The position numbers and the translations under genes are program-made. A stretch of 64,000 nucleotides of DNA from Patagioenas fasciata (lineage: Eukaryota; Chordata; Aves; Columbiformes; Columbidae): positions 55,106,398 through 55,170,397 of the forward strand of contig NC_092521.1 in assembly GCF_037038585.1 (NCBI RefSeq), given 5' to 3'. Shown in pieces: positions 50,201 to 62,000 of the stretch (its first letter is position 1; every line of letters begins with the position of its first letter). The notes beneath the pieces are model-generated. The model ran no database searches. It was not told the origin of the DNA and saw only the letters and a program-made list of their open reading frames with translations.

Positions 50201-52020
50201 CCTGAACAAGGCAGTTAATACTCTCTTGCTTTCAGTGGGCTGGCAGCAGATCCTGTGACCCTCTTGCAGCTGTTTAGGTCATAGTAAAATAGTTTGACAG
50301 TGATCAGGGTTCCCTCATAGATGTTTTGACAAACGATAATTCTTAAAAGGGTAGTCAAGGAAGATGATGCATCCTCAGAAAAGTTGGTGGGTACACTGTC
50401 CTCTCCTTTACATTGTACTGTCCCTTGCCAACTGTGTTGGTTCTGGGGAAACTGAATAGATCTGATGGCTTGTGGGGTGATGCAGACCCTGTTGGCCTCA
50501 ACTCACCTTTGTACCTAACCTTAGTACCTTGCCTTGAGAGATGAATACTGCTGAGGTTGCTGCTCTTGTTGGGCACCAATATTTTGAAGGGGAGGTTCTG
50601 GTGCATTTCAGCCTTCCAAGATGTACTCACAGATAAGAGACTGAATAAACACTATGGTGAACAGCTACACTGCTCCAAGAGTCCTTCAGTTACTCACCCT
50701 TCTCCATATCTCCATAATAATTTAAAAAAACCCACTGTCTTGATTTATGTTTGGAATATGTTTTTCTAATCCATATTGGAATGTAGGTCAGTATGTTTCT
50801 TCTGGATCCACACGCCATAAGTAGTAATGGGGTAGAAAGACATCTCCTGCTCCCAAGTCTGTGTGATATGTGCAAGTGGGACATTTATGTTTGCAGACAG
50901 CTTTTGGTTGTGCTTTTCACCAAAGTATGCCAAGTTAGGTTTGGGTAAATGTGATGCAATCAGGATCCTTCGGAGGATGAAACGAGTTACAGTGTAATCA
51001 CCTGATCAGCACAGAAGAAAGCTGGTAGAATCTGTCAGCTTGGAGAACTGGAAGTAGACTGGGGAGAGATGTTTTTGTTTCATAGTTGTGGTGAATGCCT
51101 TAGCTCCAGTGTGAGGTTGCAACACTAAACTTCATGGCATTTCAAGTAATTGCATGGATATTAGAGGAATTAGGTCGATGCTTAGGCAAAAGGAGTTTCT
51201 TAATCTTAGTACTAGAGCTGGCGTTGTTGCTATAAAAAGAAGAAAAAAGTGTGCAGCTTCAGGTAGAGGAAAGTGTAATTCTCTAGCTCTGTGATTTAAT
51301 GCAGTTTAAGAATATTGTTGAGTTATAGGGGAGAATGTTTACACTTAAGTGGGTTTTGTTGGTTTTTAAGCAACTTCTCTAAAACTGAACTTTTAAATGA
51401 TAGCATATAGTAACTGCTGGCAACTGTGAAAGTGGTATCTTGGTGATAAAGATATTACATTCAGAGGACACATGCTTGCTTTTTATTTTGGCATAGCCCA
51501 TCTTTATACTTTAAAAGGTATCCCTCATAACTGTGGGACACAGAAGAATCCCAACAAAAACATTCTTGCCTATGACTATATGTAGAAATAAATCAATCCA
51601 GAGGCAGAGCAGACAGCAGGTTGAGTTGTAGACACTGAAAACTTGAAGTTGGTAGACTGCCCCTTGGGTCTCTGTCTCTTCCCTCTGCTTTCACTATCAC
51701 CTCTTTTTTTCTTTATGGCTCATTGTCATGACTATTTGCAATCCTACTTCAAAAGCTGCACATTTAATAAAATTTTAACTAACCTTTAACATTATTTTAA
51801 GACCCTTTAAACCAATTTTTTTCCCCGTTTTGGTTTAGAACACATGTGTACTGTGGTGTATTTTGACGACTGCATGTCAATACATCAGTGCAAGATCTCT
51901 TGCGAATCCATGGGAGCATCCAAATACCGATGGTTTCACAACGCCTGCTGTGAGTGTATTGGGCCAGAATGCATTGACTATGGCAGTAAAACTGTAAAAT
52001 GTATGAACTGCATGTTCTGA
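32140..52020 (+). CDS. TWSG1: TWSG1, twisted gastrulation BMP signalling modulator 1, complete coding sequence
   Basis: The exons 32140-32262, 39398-39497, 43674-43940 and 51839-52020 join to 672 bases, 223 codons plus stop, the same length as human TWSG1. Residues 1-25 are a signal peptide ([20 protein letters not shown], cleavage expected after SSTG). The mature protein has an N-terminal Cys-rich domain and a C-terminal Cys-rich domain separated by a Cys-free linker. I count 24 cysteines, the family number. N-glycosylation sequons are at N52, N81 and N147. The family is secreted, binds BMPs and chordin, and can either block or promote BMP signalling. The start is fixed by an in-frame TGA at 32104-32106, in the same exon. 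Confidence 0.98.
32263..39397 (+). other. TWSG1: TWSG1 intron 2 (7.1 kb)
   Basis: Noncoding. It contains an A/C-rich low-complexity tract near 32976-33132, poly-T tracts and a modestly GC-richer block near 37.5-38.3 kb with no recognisable gene. The acceptor GTTGTTTCCAG ends at 39397. Confidence 0.85.
32976..33132. repeat. A/C-rich low-complexity tract
   Basis: About 155 bp composed almost only of A and C on the + strand, with AAAC units and a short (CA)n stretch at about 33023-33037. The minus-strand reading frames through it are artefacts. Confidence 0.9.
39398..39497 (+). CDS. TWSG1: TWSG1 exon 3, N-terminal Cys-rich domain
   Basis: 33 codons plus one base: [20 protein letters not shown] then [13 protein letters not shown]. 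It has ten cysteines and the glycosylation sequon NCS. The acceptor is CAG|GAG. The donor TTG|GTAAGT is strong and splits a Gly codon. Confidence 0.98.
39498..43673 (+). other. TWSG1: TWSG1 intron 3 (4.2 kb)
   Basis: AT-rich intron with a long AT inverted repeat (41651-41694) and a (TA)n microsatellite (43521-43548) shortly before the acceptor. No gene is seen. Confidence 0.85.
43521..43548. repeat. (TA)n microsatellite
   Basis: Ten uninterrupted TA units followed by CATATATA. It is about 125 bp upstream of the exon 4 acceptor. Confidence 0.95.
43674..43940 (+). CDS. TWSG1: TWSG1 exon 4, linker region
   Basis: This exon encodes [20 protein letters not shown] and continues to SSNDK-type sequence ([11 protein letters not shown]). 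There is only one cysteine, and two sequons, NYS (N81) and NVS (N147). The acceptor is CTCTGCAG. The donor AAAG|GTAATG leaves one base of a Glu codon. Confidence 0.98.
43941..51838 (+). other. TWSG1: TWSG1 intron 4 (7.9 kb)
   Basis: Noncoding. It contains a small GC-rich patch at about 46800-46930 with a short TM-like reading frame (46856-47002). A block of more balanced composition at about 48.1-50.9 kb resembles decayed repeat or transcript-derived sequence but matches nothing I recognise. The acceptor TTTGGTTTAG ends at 51838. Confidence 0.8.
51839..52020 (+). CDS. TWSG1: TWSG1 exon 5, C-terminal Cys-rich domain and stop
   Basis: This exon encodes [20 protein letters not shown] through [17 protein letters not shown] to KCMNCMF, with ten cysteines and TGA at 52018-52020. 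It is identical or nearly so to the mammalian C-terminal domain. Confidence 0.98.
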
Positions 52021-54300
52021 AGCAGAAAAATTGTAGTGTAGCAATACTGAGGCCAAAGTAATCTCTCTCGGTTAAAGAGACGGAGATTGCAAATACTGTG
52101 TTTTGGTGGAGTGCCTACTGGTTGCAATTAAATGTACCTAGTTGAAAAAAAGATGTATAAAATCTGAAGACTTTTTTTTTTCCTTTATTTTTTGAAATTC
52201 ATGTAAGCAAGGCTAACTAGTAGAAGTTTCATCACTATGTTCTAAATTTATTTTTCTTTATTTCTGCTCAAATGGTACAGCCATGCTCATCCTTGCTGTT
52301 CTGATTGTTTTCCTTTGATTTGAAAGTATTGACTATACTGGTTTTTGGAATGTAGTACTATATCTTGTAGTTTAGAGTAGGGAAACCTTAAGAATATGGT
52401 AATGAGATTCCCATCATTTAAGTTCAACAAATAATTACATGGCTGCTAGGGTGGTGGGGGGTGGTTGCTCTTTAGGGGCTGAGTTTTTTGCTTTTGCTTT
52501 TTGTTTTCGTCTTTATTACCTTACAGTTTGTGAGCTTAGCCTTCTATTGTGAAAATGGTATTTGGTGAAAAAGAAAAATTCATGCTTTCTCTTCAAGTTC
52601 AACACATGGGCTGTCATGGATAAAATCCTAACTTCTTAGAAGGGCTGCCCAACAAAACACTATGTATGGGACACTTTTCTTCCAAGTGTCATTTGCTCTG
52701 CTCTCATAAGTACATTGGAGCCTGTGTTGTATAATTTATATATCTTAAAAATGTATATCTTTTCAGTCTTCTCTTAGGCACCAAAATAAAGCTGTTAAGT
52801 GCAGTTGCATGTCCCTCTCAGGGTTGCTTAGTCCCTGAACATTCAGTCCAGTAAAGGAAACATGAAAGATTTTTATGGATTTAATGACTAAATAAATAAA
52901 GAAAATGAAATGACATGAACTAGCAGGTGGTACACAGTTACCAGTTGAGCAGTTGGCACTAAGACTGTTGCCATTTAGTAGTTTGCCATTAATATTTATT
53001 CTGAAATATAATTTTCTTTTTCCTCCCATGAAATGTTGTCGCTGGAGAAGGGAAGATGTGTCCACAAAGGCAAAATTAGGATGTTCTGAGTTTAGAACAC
53101 TGTCCATTTCTGTAAGGGTTTGAATATGTTGACAGTTACTATGACCCAGTTAGGTCTCCATTGATAATGGTACTAAGTACAAGAATAAAGTGTATGAGTA
53201 GGTAACGACCAGCTTTTGGTATTTATATTCATGTGGGTTTTAACTCCTTGAAATTTTTTTAATGCATATGTACATATGCACACACAGAAAAAGAATATTT
53301 GACTATTCATGTTTCTCTCACTAACTTTAGCTAGAGGGATTAAACTGTTTTCTAGCCACACCTGTCTATCTGTACCATGTACAAATGAAAGCAGTCATTT
53401 TAAATTTATTTTGTTTAAATGTTTGCCTGAATGTTTTTTCATATTTTTCTCATGATACAGTTCTTTCAATAAGATGAAACATAATAATAAAAAAATCTGC
53501 TCTTGTGAATAATGTTAGTTTTTTCAGTCTCTTTTTCAGCTGTAAAGAAGTACTTGAAATATGAATGTTTATTGTTTTGAGCTAGTGGAAAATGGAATAC
53601 CTTCATGCTTTAAACTTACAATTAAGTGATAAAAAATCATAGACATCAATAGAAAAACTTATATCAAAATGAAGGAGTCATTCTTCCTGTATTTGACAAT
53701 TCACATTATCCTTTTTTTTCTGCTTGAGTTTCTTAAAATGAATGGAGAGGAAGAATACATTAGAGTTGGCTGTGCCTCATTTTGGCTGGAGGGTGATGCA
53801 TCATCATTCTTGACCAAAACAGGAGACGTACAGTGAGCATGGCTACAGGTCATGAGCATCCTTCAGATTAGTGTTAAATTATTGCAAACATTACATTAGT
53901 TCAGAATCTTCTTGGAGGAAAAAAAACAAAGGGCAGGTACCTGCTGCCCCATGGATCTGTGACACTGTGACCATTACATCATCAGAATTTCCCTGTCAAG
54001 TCAAGTCCAGGGAACAGCAAGGGTGGGGAGCGGGAGGGACTGGGGAGAACTGGCCTCACAGGTGTCCGGGAAACACTGTGGGGAACGGCACAAACATGTA
54101 AATACGGTTGTCTGTGTCATGGCCTGAGAGCCAGCAGTGAGGATCCATGTTTTCTGGGGCTTGCCTTATTTTCTGTAATTCCGAATACTGTCTGGAGCTT
54201 GCTGTAAGCCTTGTGTATATGCAAATGTCATACAGCAACAGCCAGTGTATTTTATTACAATGAGTGTTTTAAGAGGTATTTTAATAAAAAGACATTACTG
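52021..54300 (+). other. TWSG1: TWSG1 3'UTR (distal end predicted)
   Basis: AT-rich sequence after the stop with several AATAAA hexamers: 52785-52790, 52891-52900 (two overlapping), 53184-53189, 53486-53491 and 54283-54288. The last is followed by TTTATGTGTTTGTTTTC, a good downstream element, so a 3' end near 54300 fits a long 3'UTR. Earlier sites may give shorter forms. Confidence 0.6.
54283..54288 (+). terminator. TWSG1: Candidate distal TWSG1 polyadenylation signal AATAAA
   Basis: Hexamer with the best T/G-rich downstream sequence among the candidates after the TWSG1 stop. Proximal alternatives exist, notably 52785-52790. Confidence 0.5.
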
Positions 54301-57300
54301 GTTTATGTGTTTGTTTTCTCATTATTTTCTCAGGGCAAATGTTACCAGGAAGCATAGTATAGAAGTTACTGATCTAGATGGATGGAATAATACAGAGAAT
54401 TATTAAATCTTCAGCAGTTTTTTTCCAGAACTAAAATCGAAGTTGCCTTTTATTTTTTTTCTTTACAAAAATCAATAAAATGTAATTTTATTAATACTAA
54501 AAATGTTCTTTTGGACAGAAATCTAATTGATTTGGAAGGTTGTTTATTTTATCTTACTCTATTTTGTAAGAAAAAAAATAATTTATTTTGCAGGCTCTTA
54601 TTTCACTTAGGTCTAGAGACCAGCAAACTGTCCCCCACCTAAGTGCTTTAAAATACTTAAGAACATGCTTTAAAAGCTTTATTGGGTAGGAATCTTCTCC
54701 AAGTAAAGCATCAGCCAGTTTTATCACTGTCCTTTGGGACAGAATTGTAAATCACTGGTCTTAAAGGGAAGAAAAAAGGGAATGCATATAATAAAGAATA
54801 ATACAAATCCTTAGTCTCTTGGGATTCTGACTGAGAAGGGGTTGAAGGCCTTTTGTTATTCTTTGTCTGAAAGCAGAGAAGGTTTTTGTTGAGGTGTTTT
54901 GTTTTAGGGGTTTGGTTTTTTTCGTGTTTGTTTTGTTTCTCCCCATAGGCACTTCTTGTTCCTTAATTTCAGCAGCACTGACACTGAGAGTGTACAGAGA
55001 GTGAGTACAATGGCCATAATGGGACATTGCTTTCCTGTCATTCCCTAGGGTTCCTGGCTTGCTTTTAGTACACTTAATGGATTCCACATATAGTACTTAA
55101 AAATGAATATAAGAACACTTGCTTGTTTCTCTAATAATATCTATGGTCTCTCCAGTATCCATCCCAAAATTATGGCTGATTTGATACCTGGCTCCCGAGC
55201 CACTTATCCTGCTGGCTGGCCGCTCTGGCTTGATGTTTGCTGATGATGACTCACTGACACACAGACCCAACACATACATGCTCTGGTCTCTCCAGCCATG
55301 GGCACCTAAGACCTGCAGGCCCCTGTGACTTGTGGTCCCTTCTCCGTTAACTGGCACTTAACATCTCCATGCACCCAGCACAGAGAGCTCCTCACCCAGG
55401 AGAAGATGGGACAGACCTGGTGATAGGAGGTACCTGCAGGGCATGGCCAGACAAGTACTGACCTGCCACCTGTTTGCAGCTGACCAGCCCCATCTGTCTT
55501 CTTAACCCTCTTTTTTTCTCCATCTTTGTTCCTCCCTAAAAAACCCTCATCCCTCCCTGCCTTTGGTCTCTCTATTACAAATCCTGTAGTAAATCTTGAG
55601 CCATCCCAAAATGTTCTTCCCCTTTGTCCCAGGAGCCCCATACTCCTGTAGGCAGTAGCCCCACCTTTTCAGGTGCTCTGGAGAGCTTCTCCTGTAACTC
55701 AGGGTGATGGGTGTCACCCCTGCCCAATGGGCTTATGGCAGTTATGGGACAACCCCATCAGGGGCTTGTTTCTCTCAGTACCATATTGGGGCTACCCCAC
55801 TTGCCATTGTGCCGCTGTGCTCCTTCATGCTAATGGAGAGGGGTGTTGATAATGTAATTAAGCATTTTGATGACCATGATGTCTGTTGGGTTTCGCAAAA
55901 GAAACACTTATAGCAAGATTAGCTGTGCACTGTTGGCATGACATGTCCCCAAGCAGTGCATTGTTAGAGTTTGTGATGCTCACACAAGAGAACAGATATA
56001 TAAGATGTCACAAGGAACAAAGCAAATGCCTTTCAAACAAATGTAAGATGAAAGGCTGCCAGACACCAAATTTTTATTATTGTCTTCGTTGCTTAAGTAT
56101 TTCTCAATCTTCTTCTTATTGCAAAGATCTGGGAATGATATGACGCCACAGTGCTCATGGGAGATGCATAGGCAGAGTTCAGTGTTGTACAGCTCTTCCA
56201 GCTCTTTTGAATAACTGATAGCTTATGAATAACTGATAGTTTTTTCCCAAATACATCAACCAAGCAGTTTCTTCTAGATTTTCCATTGTATAATGCATTC
56301 AGGCTCCCACTGTTTTGCATGTGTTCCCATATGTGATCAGTGTCTTTCATAAGCCACACTTCTTTATGACCATTATTATTATTCCCTTATTGCTAATGAG
56401 AATTCTGTGTCTAAAGCTACCCCAGAGTAGTACAACCCATGTAGACTCCCTTCTCTCCAAGACAAACTTCACACCAAAACTGGCTCTCTTGAAGTAGTAG
56501 TGTAACTGAGAGGGAATGGGAAGGTATCATTCATTTATTGAACACAGCTCTGCCTTTTCTTCTGACAAAATACTTTCTAAAGCTCCCCCTCCGTTATTAT
56601 TCTATTACATTTATGAGGCTCAGGTACATCAGAAAGACTGAATTTCAAAACAGAGAGCTCGACACTGCGGAGTCATTGCTTGGCTTTGTCCTTACAGCAG
56701 TAAGAATTTACAGAGTGAATGTGGGGCATGGAGGGTGAAAGAAAGTGCCCCAGCCTCTGTAAATAGGTCTCGGGCCACAATGAGTTTTGCAAGTCAGAAA
56801 TCATCCAAATGTGTTTTTCCTGGCAGTAAATTTGTATAGTCAGCACTGCACACAATTGCTTGTTTGTCTTCAAAAAATGGGAGAAGATTCATCCTGGGTT
56901 CATTAGCTGATGGGCCCATTGTGTGTGAACTTGTGTTGGCGACAGCCTCTGCTAATACTTATTCTTCAGAGTTGAGAGCCTCTGGCGACTGTCACTTCAA
57001 GTGGAGATCCTCACAGGCAATCATCTCAAATTACTATGGGATGTTACTGAAGTAACTACTCTCTCCTGTTTTGCCAGAAGTAACACAGCCGTTGTATAAC
57101 AAAAAATAACCAAACACGAGCTGCGATCTTAAATTAAATAAACCAGTAAGCCCTTGCTGTTAAAACTCTTTCTTTCTGGAGGGGAGGAGGTAAACTGGAA
57201 GTTGTGTGATTATGTAATATGTTGTAGAGACAATATCTCTGTGCTCCAACACTAATCAGAGTGTTTACAGCCACCCCCTTTGTATTTTCTACTGAATAGC

Positions 57301-58030
57301 ACAAATTCCTGTGGGGGACCTTTTGCATTACCACGGGAGGTTGCACAAAGAGACCTTTTGACAAGGACTAAGCACCATTGAATCTCAAGTGAATAAATGA
57401 AGCAGGTGGCACGTTGCCACAGTATTAATGTGTCCTGTAGCTCAGGGATTATATTTAAGGCTGTGGGAATGGATCAGTTCGCTTCTTACTGAAACAAATT
57501 CCCTTGTTGATGAAGAATCCTGAGAAGGATTCAAATTATGCAGGTGCTTAACAGAACAGAAACTTGCATTGTAAGAGACAAAGAACACAAAATTCCTTTT
57601 AACATCTCTGTAAACAGGATGCGCGTTGAGATAGAGATGTGTTTCTTGGCACAGGTGCCTGAAGTCTCATCCAGAGTGTTTCTCCATTTTCTTGTATTCC
57701 AGAGAGTGGTAAATGGGTAACGGATTCAAGGTCAAATTCGTTATGCAAGATGAAGCCAAAGTCGATGGCTGCTCCCTTGTGAACTGCAAACGGAGAAGTC
57801 AGTAGCAACACGTTATTGGGAAAGCAGGCCAGATGCAAAGGCCTAGACAGCTGCCTCAGCTCTTGTATTAACGGCTTTTGATGTTTGCTGACTTCCCACC
57901 GCTGCAAATTATTTTATCTCACAACGGACTTAGTCGTTCACCGCTTTAATTAATCTTAACGCTTACATTTCCTTGTAAATCCGTCCAGAAGAGCAATCGG
58001 GACGCTGCCCGTCAGCAGCTTCGGGAAACT
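54301..58030. other. Intergenic region downstream of TWSG1
   Basis: About 3.7 kb with no recognisable gene or classified repeat. The + strand is C/T-rich near 55.45-55.65 kb. Short reading frames on either strand lack family similarity. Confidence 0.65.
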
Positions 58031-59060
58031 TTACGAAGTTATTTTACCAGTTTGTCCCCGCCGGGAGGTCACTCACTGGAGCAGGGGGGACGGGGGGCGC
58101 CACACGCCGGAGTCCCCTCAGGCAACCCCTCGCTGCCCGCAGCCAGGCCCAGTTCTCCTCACGCCCGGCCTCCGGCTACCGGAGCCCGCCACCCCTACCC
58201 CAGACCTGGGGGCTTCAGCATCGGGGGGCGAACGAACAAGGGACCAACGGCTGCCACCAACAGCTCCGGCGCCCGTGGCTGGGAGTTGTAGTCCGGCGGC
58301 AGAGGCCGGCCAGCTGCGGCTATCGGGGGACGTTCCCAGGGGAAATACAGTGCCCGTCGTGCCCTGCGAGCGGGAACGGTCTCCACAACCGTCACGGTAC
58401 TGCGCTTGCGCAGAGCGCATCTCATGGGGGGGGGGGAGGGGGAAATGTCCGTCGGCGCACGCGCCTCCCGCCCTACCAGGCCGCTCCACCCCCGCCCCCG
58501 GCCGCCTCGAGCCGCGGAGCGAGGCGGCGGCGCCTGCGCGGTGGGCAGCTCGCGCGGCTCCCCGGCCGTCCCTCCTCGCGAAGCCGGGCGGCGGAATGGG
58601 GCGCGAGGCGGGGCCCCGCGCGTGAGGCCGAGGCGGGGCCGCTGCGACGGCGAGCGGGGCGCCGGCGGTGAGTGACCGCGGGCCGGGGTCCCCGGGCCGG
58701 CCCCGCTAAGGGGCGCGGGAGCCGCTTCCGGGCTGGTGGCGGAGGGGGGGGAGGGGAAGAGTGGGATAACGGTCGAGCGGAGAGTCACCCCCGCTCCCCC
58801 CAGGCGCGGCTGCCGAGTGGGGGAGGGGCCGGCCCGAGCCGCCCGGAGGCTGGGGGAGGGGCCTGGGGGGGTCCCCGCCCTGCTTTCCCCTTCACCCGGC
58901 CCGGGGCTGCTGGCGGTGCCGGCTCGGCAGGCCTGGAGCGCTGCCCTTCCCCCCGGGGGTCAGCCCCCTCCAGCAGCGGGGCGGCCTGGCTCGGCTCGCC
59001 TGCTTCGGTGGGGCTACCGGGCTGTGCGTCCCAGCGGTGGCTTCTTCATCGGGCTCCTCT
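58030..59060 (+). promoter_or_regulatory. RALBP1: CpG-island promoter, probably RALBP1
   Basis: About 1 kb of GC-rich, CpG-dense DNA. Housekeeping-type motifs are visible: TGGGAGTTGTAGT at 58280-58292 (complement fits the ZNF143/THAP11 ACTAYRNNNCCCR element), a perfect NRF1 core GCGCACGCGC at 58455-58464, and two near-NRF1 sites at 58401-58412 and 58530-58539. There is no TATA box. A strong donor follows at 58667/58668. RALBP1 lies next to TWSG1 in the same direction in other vertebrates, so the assignment rests on synteny. No RALBP1 coding sequence is in the window. Confidence 0.62.
58540..58667 (+). other. RALBP1: Predicted noncoding first exon (RALBP1)
   Basis: GC-rich sequence ending in GCCGGCG|GTGAGTGA, a near-consensus donor. 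The 5' end is arbitrary. It contains a short ORF of nine codons plus stop starting at ATG 58596 and ending at TGA 58623-58625, so the coding start must lie in a later exon, as in mammalian RALBP1. Confidence 0.5.
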
Positions 59061-62000
59061 GCAGGGGGACCCGACCCGTGTGTTTCACTTATTGGCCTGG
59101 TTGTCCCTCCTGTCCTCAGGGGGTTGGGCTGCTTGTGCACCCTCTTTGCTTAAGCATTTACGCGCTTTGAGCCATGTAGGATTCACCGTAACTCAGGCTC
59201 CCGTTAGAGGTGTGCTGGGCTATGGGCTATCTTTCTGTGGCTTTTTTTTTATTTTTTTGTTAAGGGGAGATAAGGTTTTTTTAATTAATTTACCTTTGCT
59301 TAGAGATCACACCTTTAAAAATCAGAAAACTCCTACCATTATTGTCATTCTTCAGTGTCTAGTATGTTTAACAAGTTGTAAGGATGTGGTGTTTTCCACC
59401 TGATAATGTTGTTACCGTATGTCATGTGTCAATGTGTGATGTATGAGTAAATAAGCAGATCTTATTTTTAAGTGCTTGTATGTGTTAAACCACGAAGAAA
59501 ATGCGATCCACCCAGAGAATTTGAAAGTATCTGTTGGTGAGAATGGTATGGTTTGGATTTCCACCCCTCCTGTCCTGGTGTCACTGATGTTAATGGTCAT
59601 CCTTTATGAGGAATAATAATAAAACCTAATAGCCTTTTTACCAGTTGCATACATCAGATGGATTTGTGTGAGTTGTTTGTTCCAGCATGGCAAAACAGCC
59701 ATAATTGCATTCTTATAGCTATTTCTCACCTGGAAAGCACTTGAAGTGCTTACCATGTGTGTTCACATTGCTATAATGCACCCATTCATGGATGATGTTA
59801 AGGCTCTGTTGGATGCAATGCAGTATTATAATGCAGTGAATTTATTAGCAAGCTTAAAGAGAAATGGGAGAGAGATCCTTAGATTTGGGGTTTGATGTCA
59901 TTTGAGGTGTTGCATACGGCTTCTGATGAATGATGCTATACAGCTTCTTCCATTCATTTTAGTACAGACCCTAGGTGTTACAGTACAGTTATGCAGTCAG
60001 TGTGACACATGCTCTTGACGGGCTCTTTTAAATGGAGAAACAAAATAGACTTTTAAAAAGCTCACAAGCAGTTGTGGTTTTGACTTTTTACTACTTTTAA
60101 GCGTGTGACTAAACTCCGTGCTGTAATGTTCTAGGTAGCGAGGTTAAAAATAGGGTGTTTATTATGGAGGAGCAGGAAAGTTTACATTCCGTGTTCTAAG
60201 GTTCTGATTTCTAACATTGAGAAAATAAGTTGTGTTTTAGTCTTCTCCCATCTGAAATAAACTATAGGGATAGCTGCCTGAAAATTTTAATGTTTTAGGT
60301 GCATCTCTGTCTTTGTCTTAGTTAAAGTGTGTTCAGGGGTGGAAGGGCAATTTTGTGGTTGGTTTGTTTGTTTCACAAAAGTAAGAATTTAATGGTAAAA
60401 CCCCTGGTGTGCATGTAGTTATACAGGGAAGAAGTTTTTTCTGTAGGGTAGCTTATTTCAGTTTCTATATGTGCATGTCTATACTGGAATATGTTGTCTT
60501 GGTATTGCAATAACTGGATTTTTGCTTCAGAACGGCATGGCTTAATTTTGTACATGTAGTTACAGCAAAATTGATGTGTGCATGCACTAGATCCAACAGT
60601 TTGAGGTTTGGATCTCAGTTGTACCCTTTAGGCACTTCCCTGATATGTTTTTGCTGTATTTTCTTACAGAAAATATTCAAATAACACTGCTGTTTCTTAC
60701 AAGCTGGTTTTAGATTAATGTGGAAGATGCTGCTGCTTAGCAATAAATACCAGAAAATGCAAATCTGAATTCCTTTTGTAAAGCTTGGTGTCATGTAGCT
60801 GGCCTCAAAATGCCAAAATAAAGTAGAGTATGACAATTCTCTTCAGTTCATTGTATCTGTAGTATAATGCAAGCTTTCCTCTGAGCTAATGCATCTTACT
60901 ATTTTGAATCAGTGAATGATTCATTACCCTTAAAACTAGTCATGGCTTTTCGTGTGCCTGCTTCAGATTTTCACCTAAAGAATTCATCAGCTCTTTCTAC
61001 TTTTCACCTGAGCCTCATTACCATAGTTTTCAAATTATTGCTAAAAAAAAAATACACACATATATACATATATATATATAAATGAGCCCATAGCTGGGCT
61101 GGAAGTAGCCCAGGGGAGGCTTGTGCTTAGGCTGCATCTACAGACGTGGTGATGTTGGTAAGTGATTGCTGTCCAAATAACAGTTACGTCTTCTGCCTGC
61201 CACTGCCAAAACAGAAAGGCAAGCATGCAGGTTGATTTTAGGAAACGGAAGGGTACGACTCCTTTCCTGTCTGTACTTATCCTTCCCATCCCAGCCATCC
61301 GTCGCCTTTTGGGCTTTACATCAGCAAATACAAACTGGGTCAAAGCTGTGAAGGTACAGTAGGGTGAAAGAGCCTTTGATGTTGGTGGCAGCCACAGCCA
61401 GCCTTTATCTCTGAAGCTGAGTAACAGCAGGGATGCTGCACTCCCTGCTTCCCATTTCTCTGCAGGCTGCAGGAGGAGATGGGGGTGATTGCTTACTGGG
61501 GCAGCTGCTGGGAGGTGGCAGGGAGAGGGATGTATGGAACTGCATGAGTAAGGAGTGGTGATCCAGCCAGGATCACCCAGCCCAAATATCTCCCAAGAGA
61601 TTATAGGTTATTTTGTCCTGTTACTAGAAGATAGTACACTAGGAAAAATTCCTATATTTAGGTTTCATCAATACAGTGCTGTGACAGTTTTGAACTATTA
61701 GGGAAGAATTTGTGAAAAAGATACATACAAAGTACAGTTGCTTTGGTGGATAAAGTAATTTATGGAGAAGGTAAAAAGTAAAGCTAATACCTAAACAAAG
61801 TGTATCTGACTGAAAAGATTTGGGAAATTTAACTGAGGTTCTTAGGGTGATTTATTACTATTACTAGTGTATTGAAAATGCAGAAGGCATCTTTTTTTTT
61901 TTGTCTAATCTATGAATTCCAAGTAGGCATAGGAGACTGAGATCTACCAATTTGAAAACATGAGATCACAATGTTTAAGAGCAATCAATTCACTGCCTAC

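Noticed and set aside
58195-59403. Long frames on both strands in the second CpG island (for example 58672-59403 + and 58195-58788 -)
   Set aside because: Composition artefacts of a CpG island, with Gly/Pro/Arg-rich translations, no recognisable family and a donor-like exon end inside the island.
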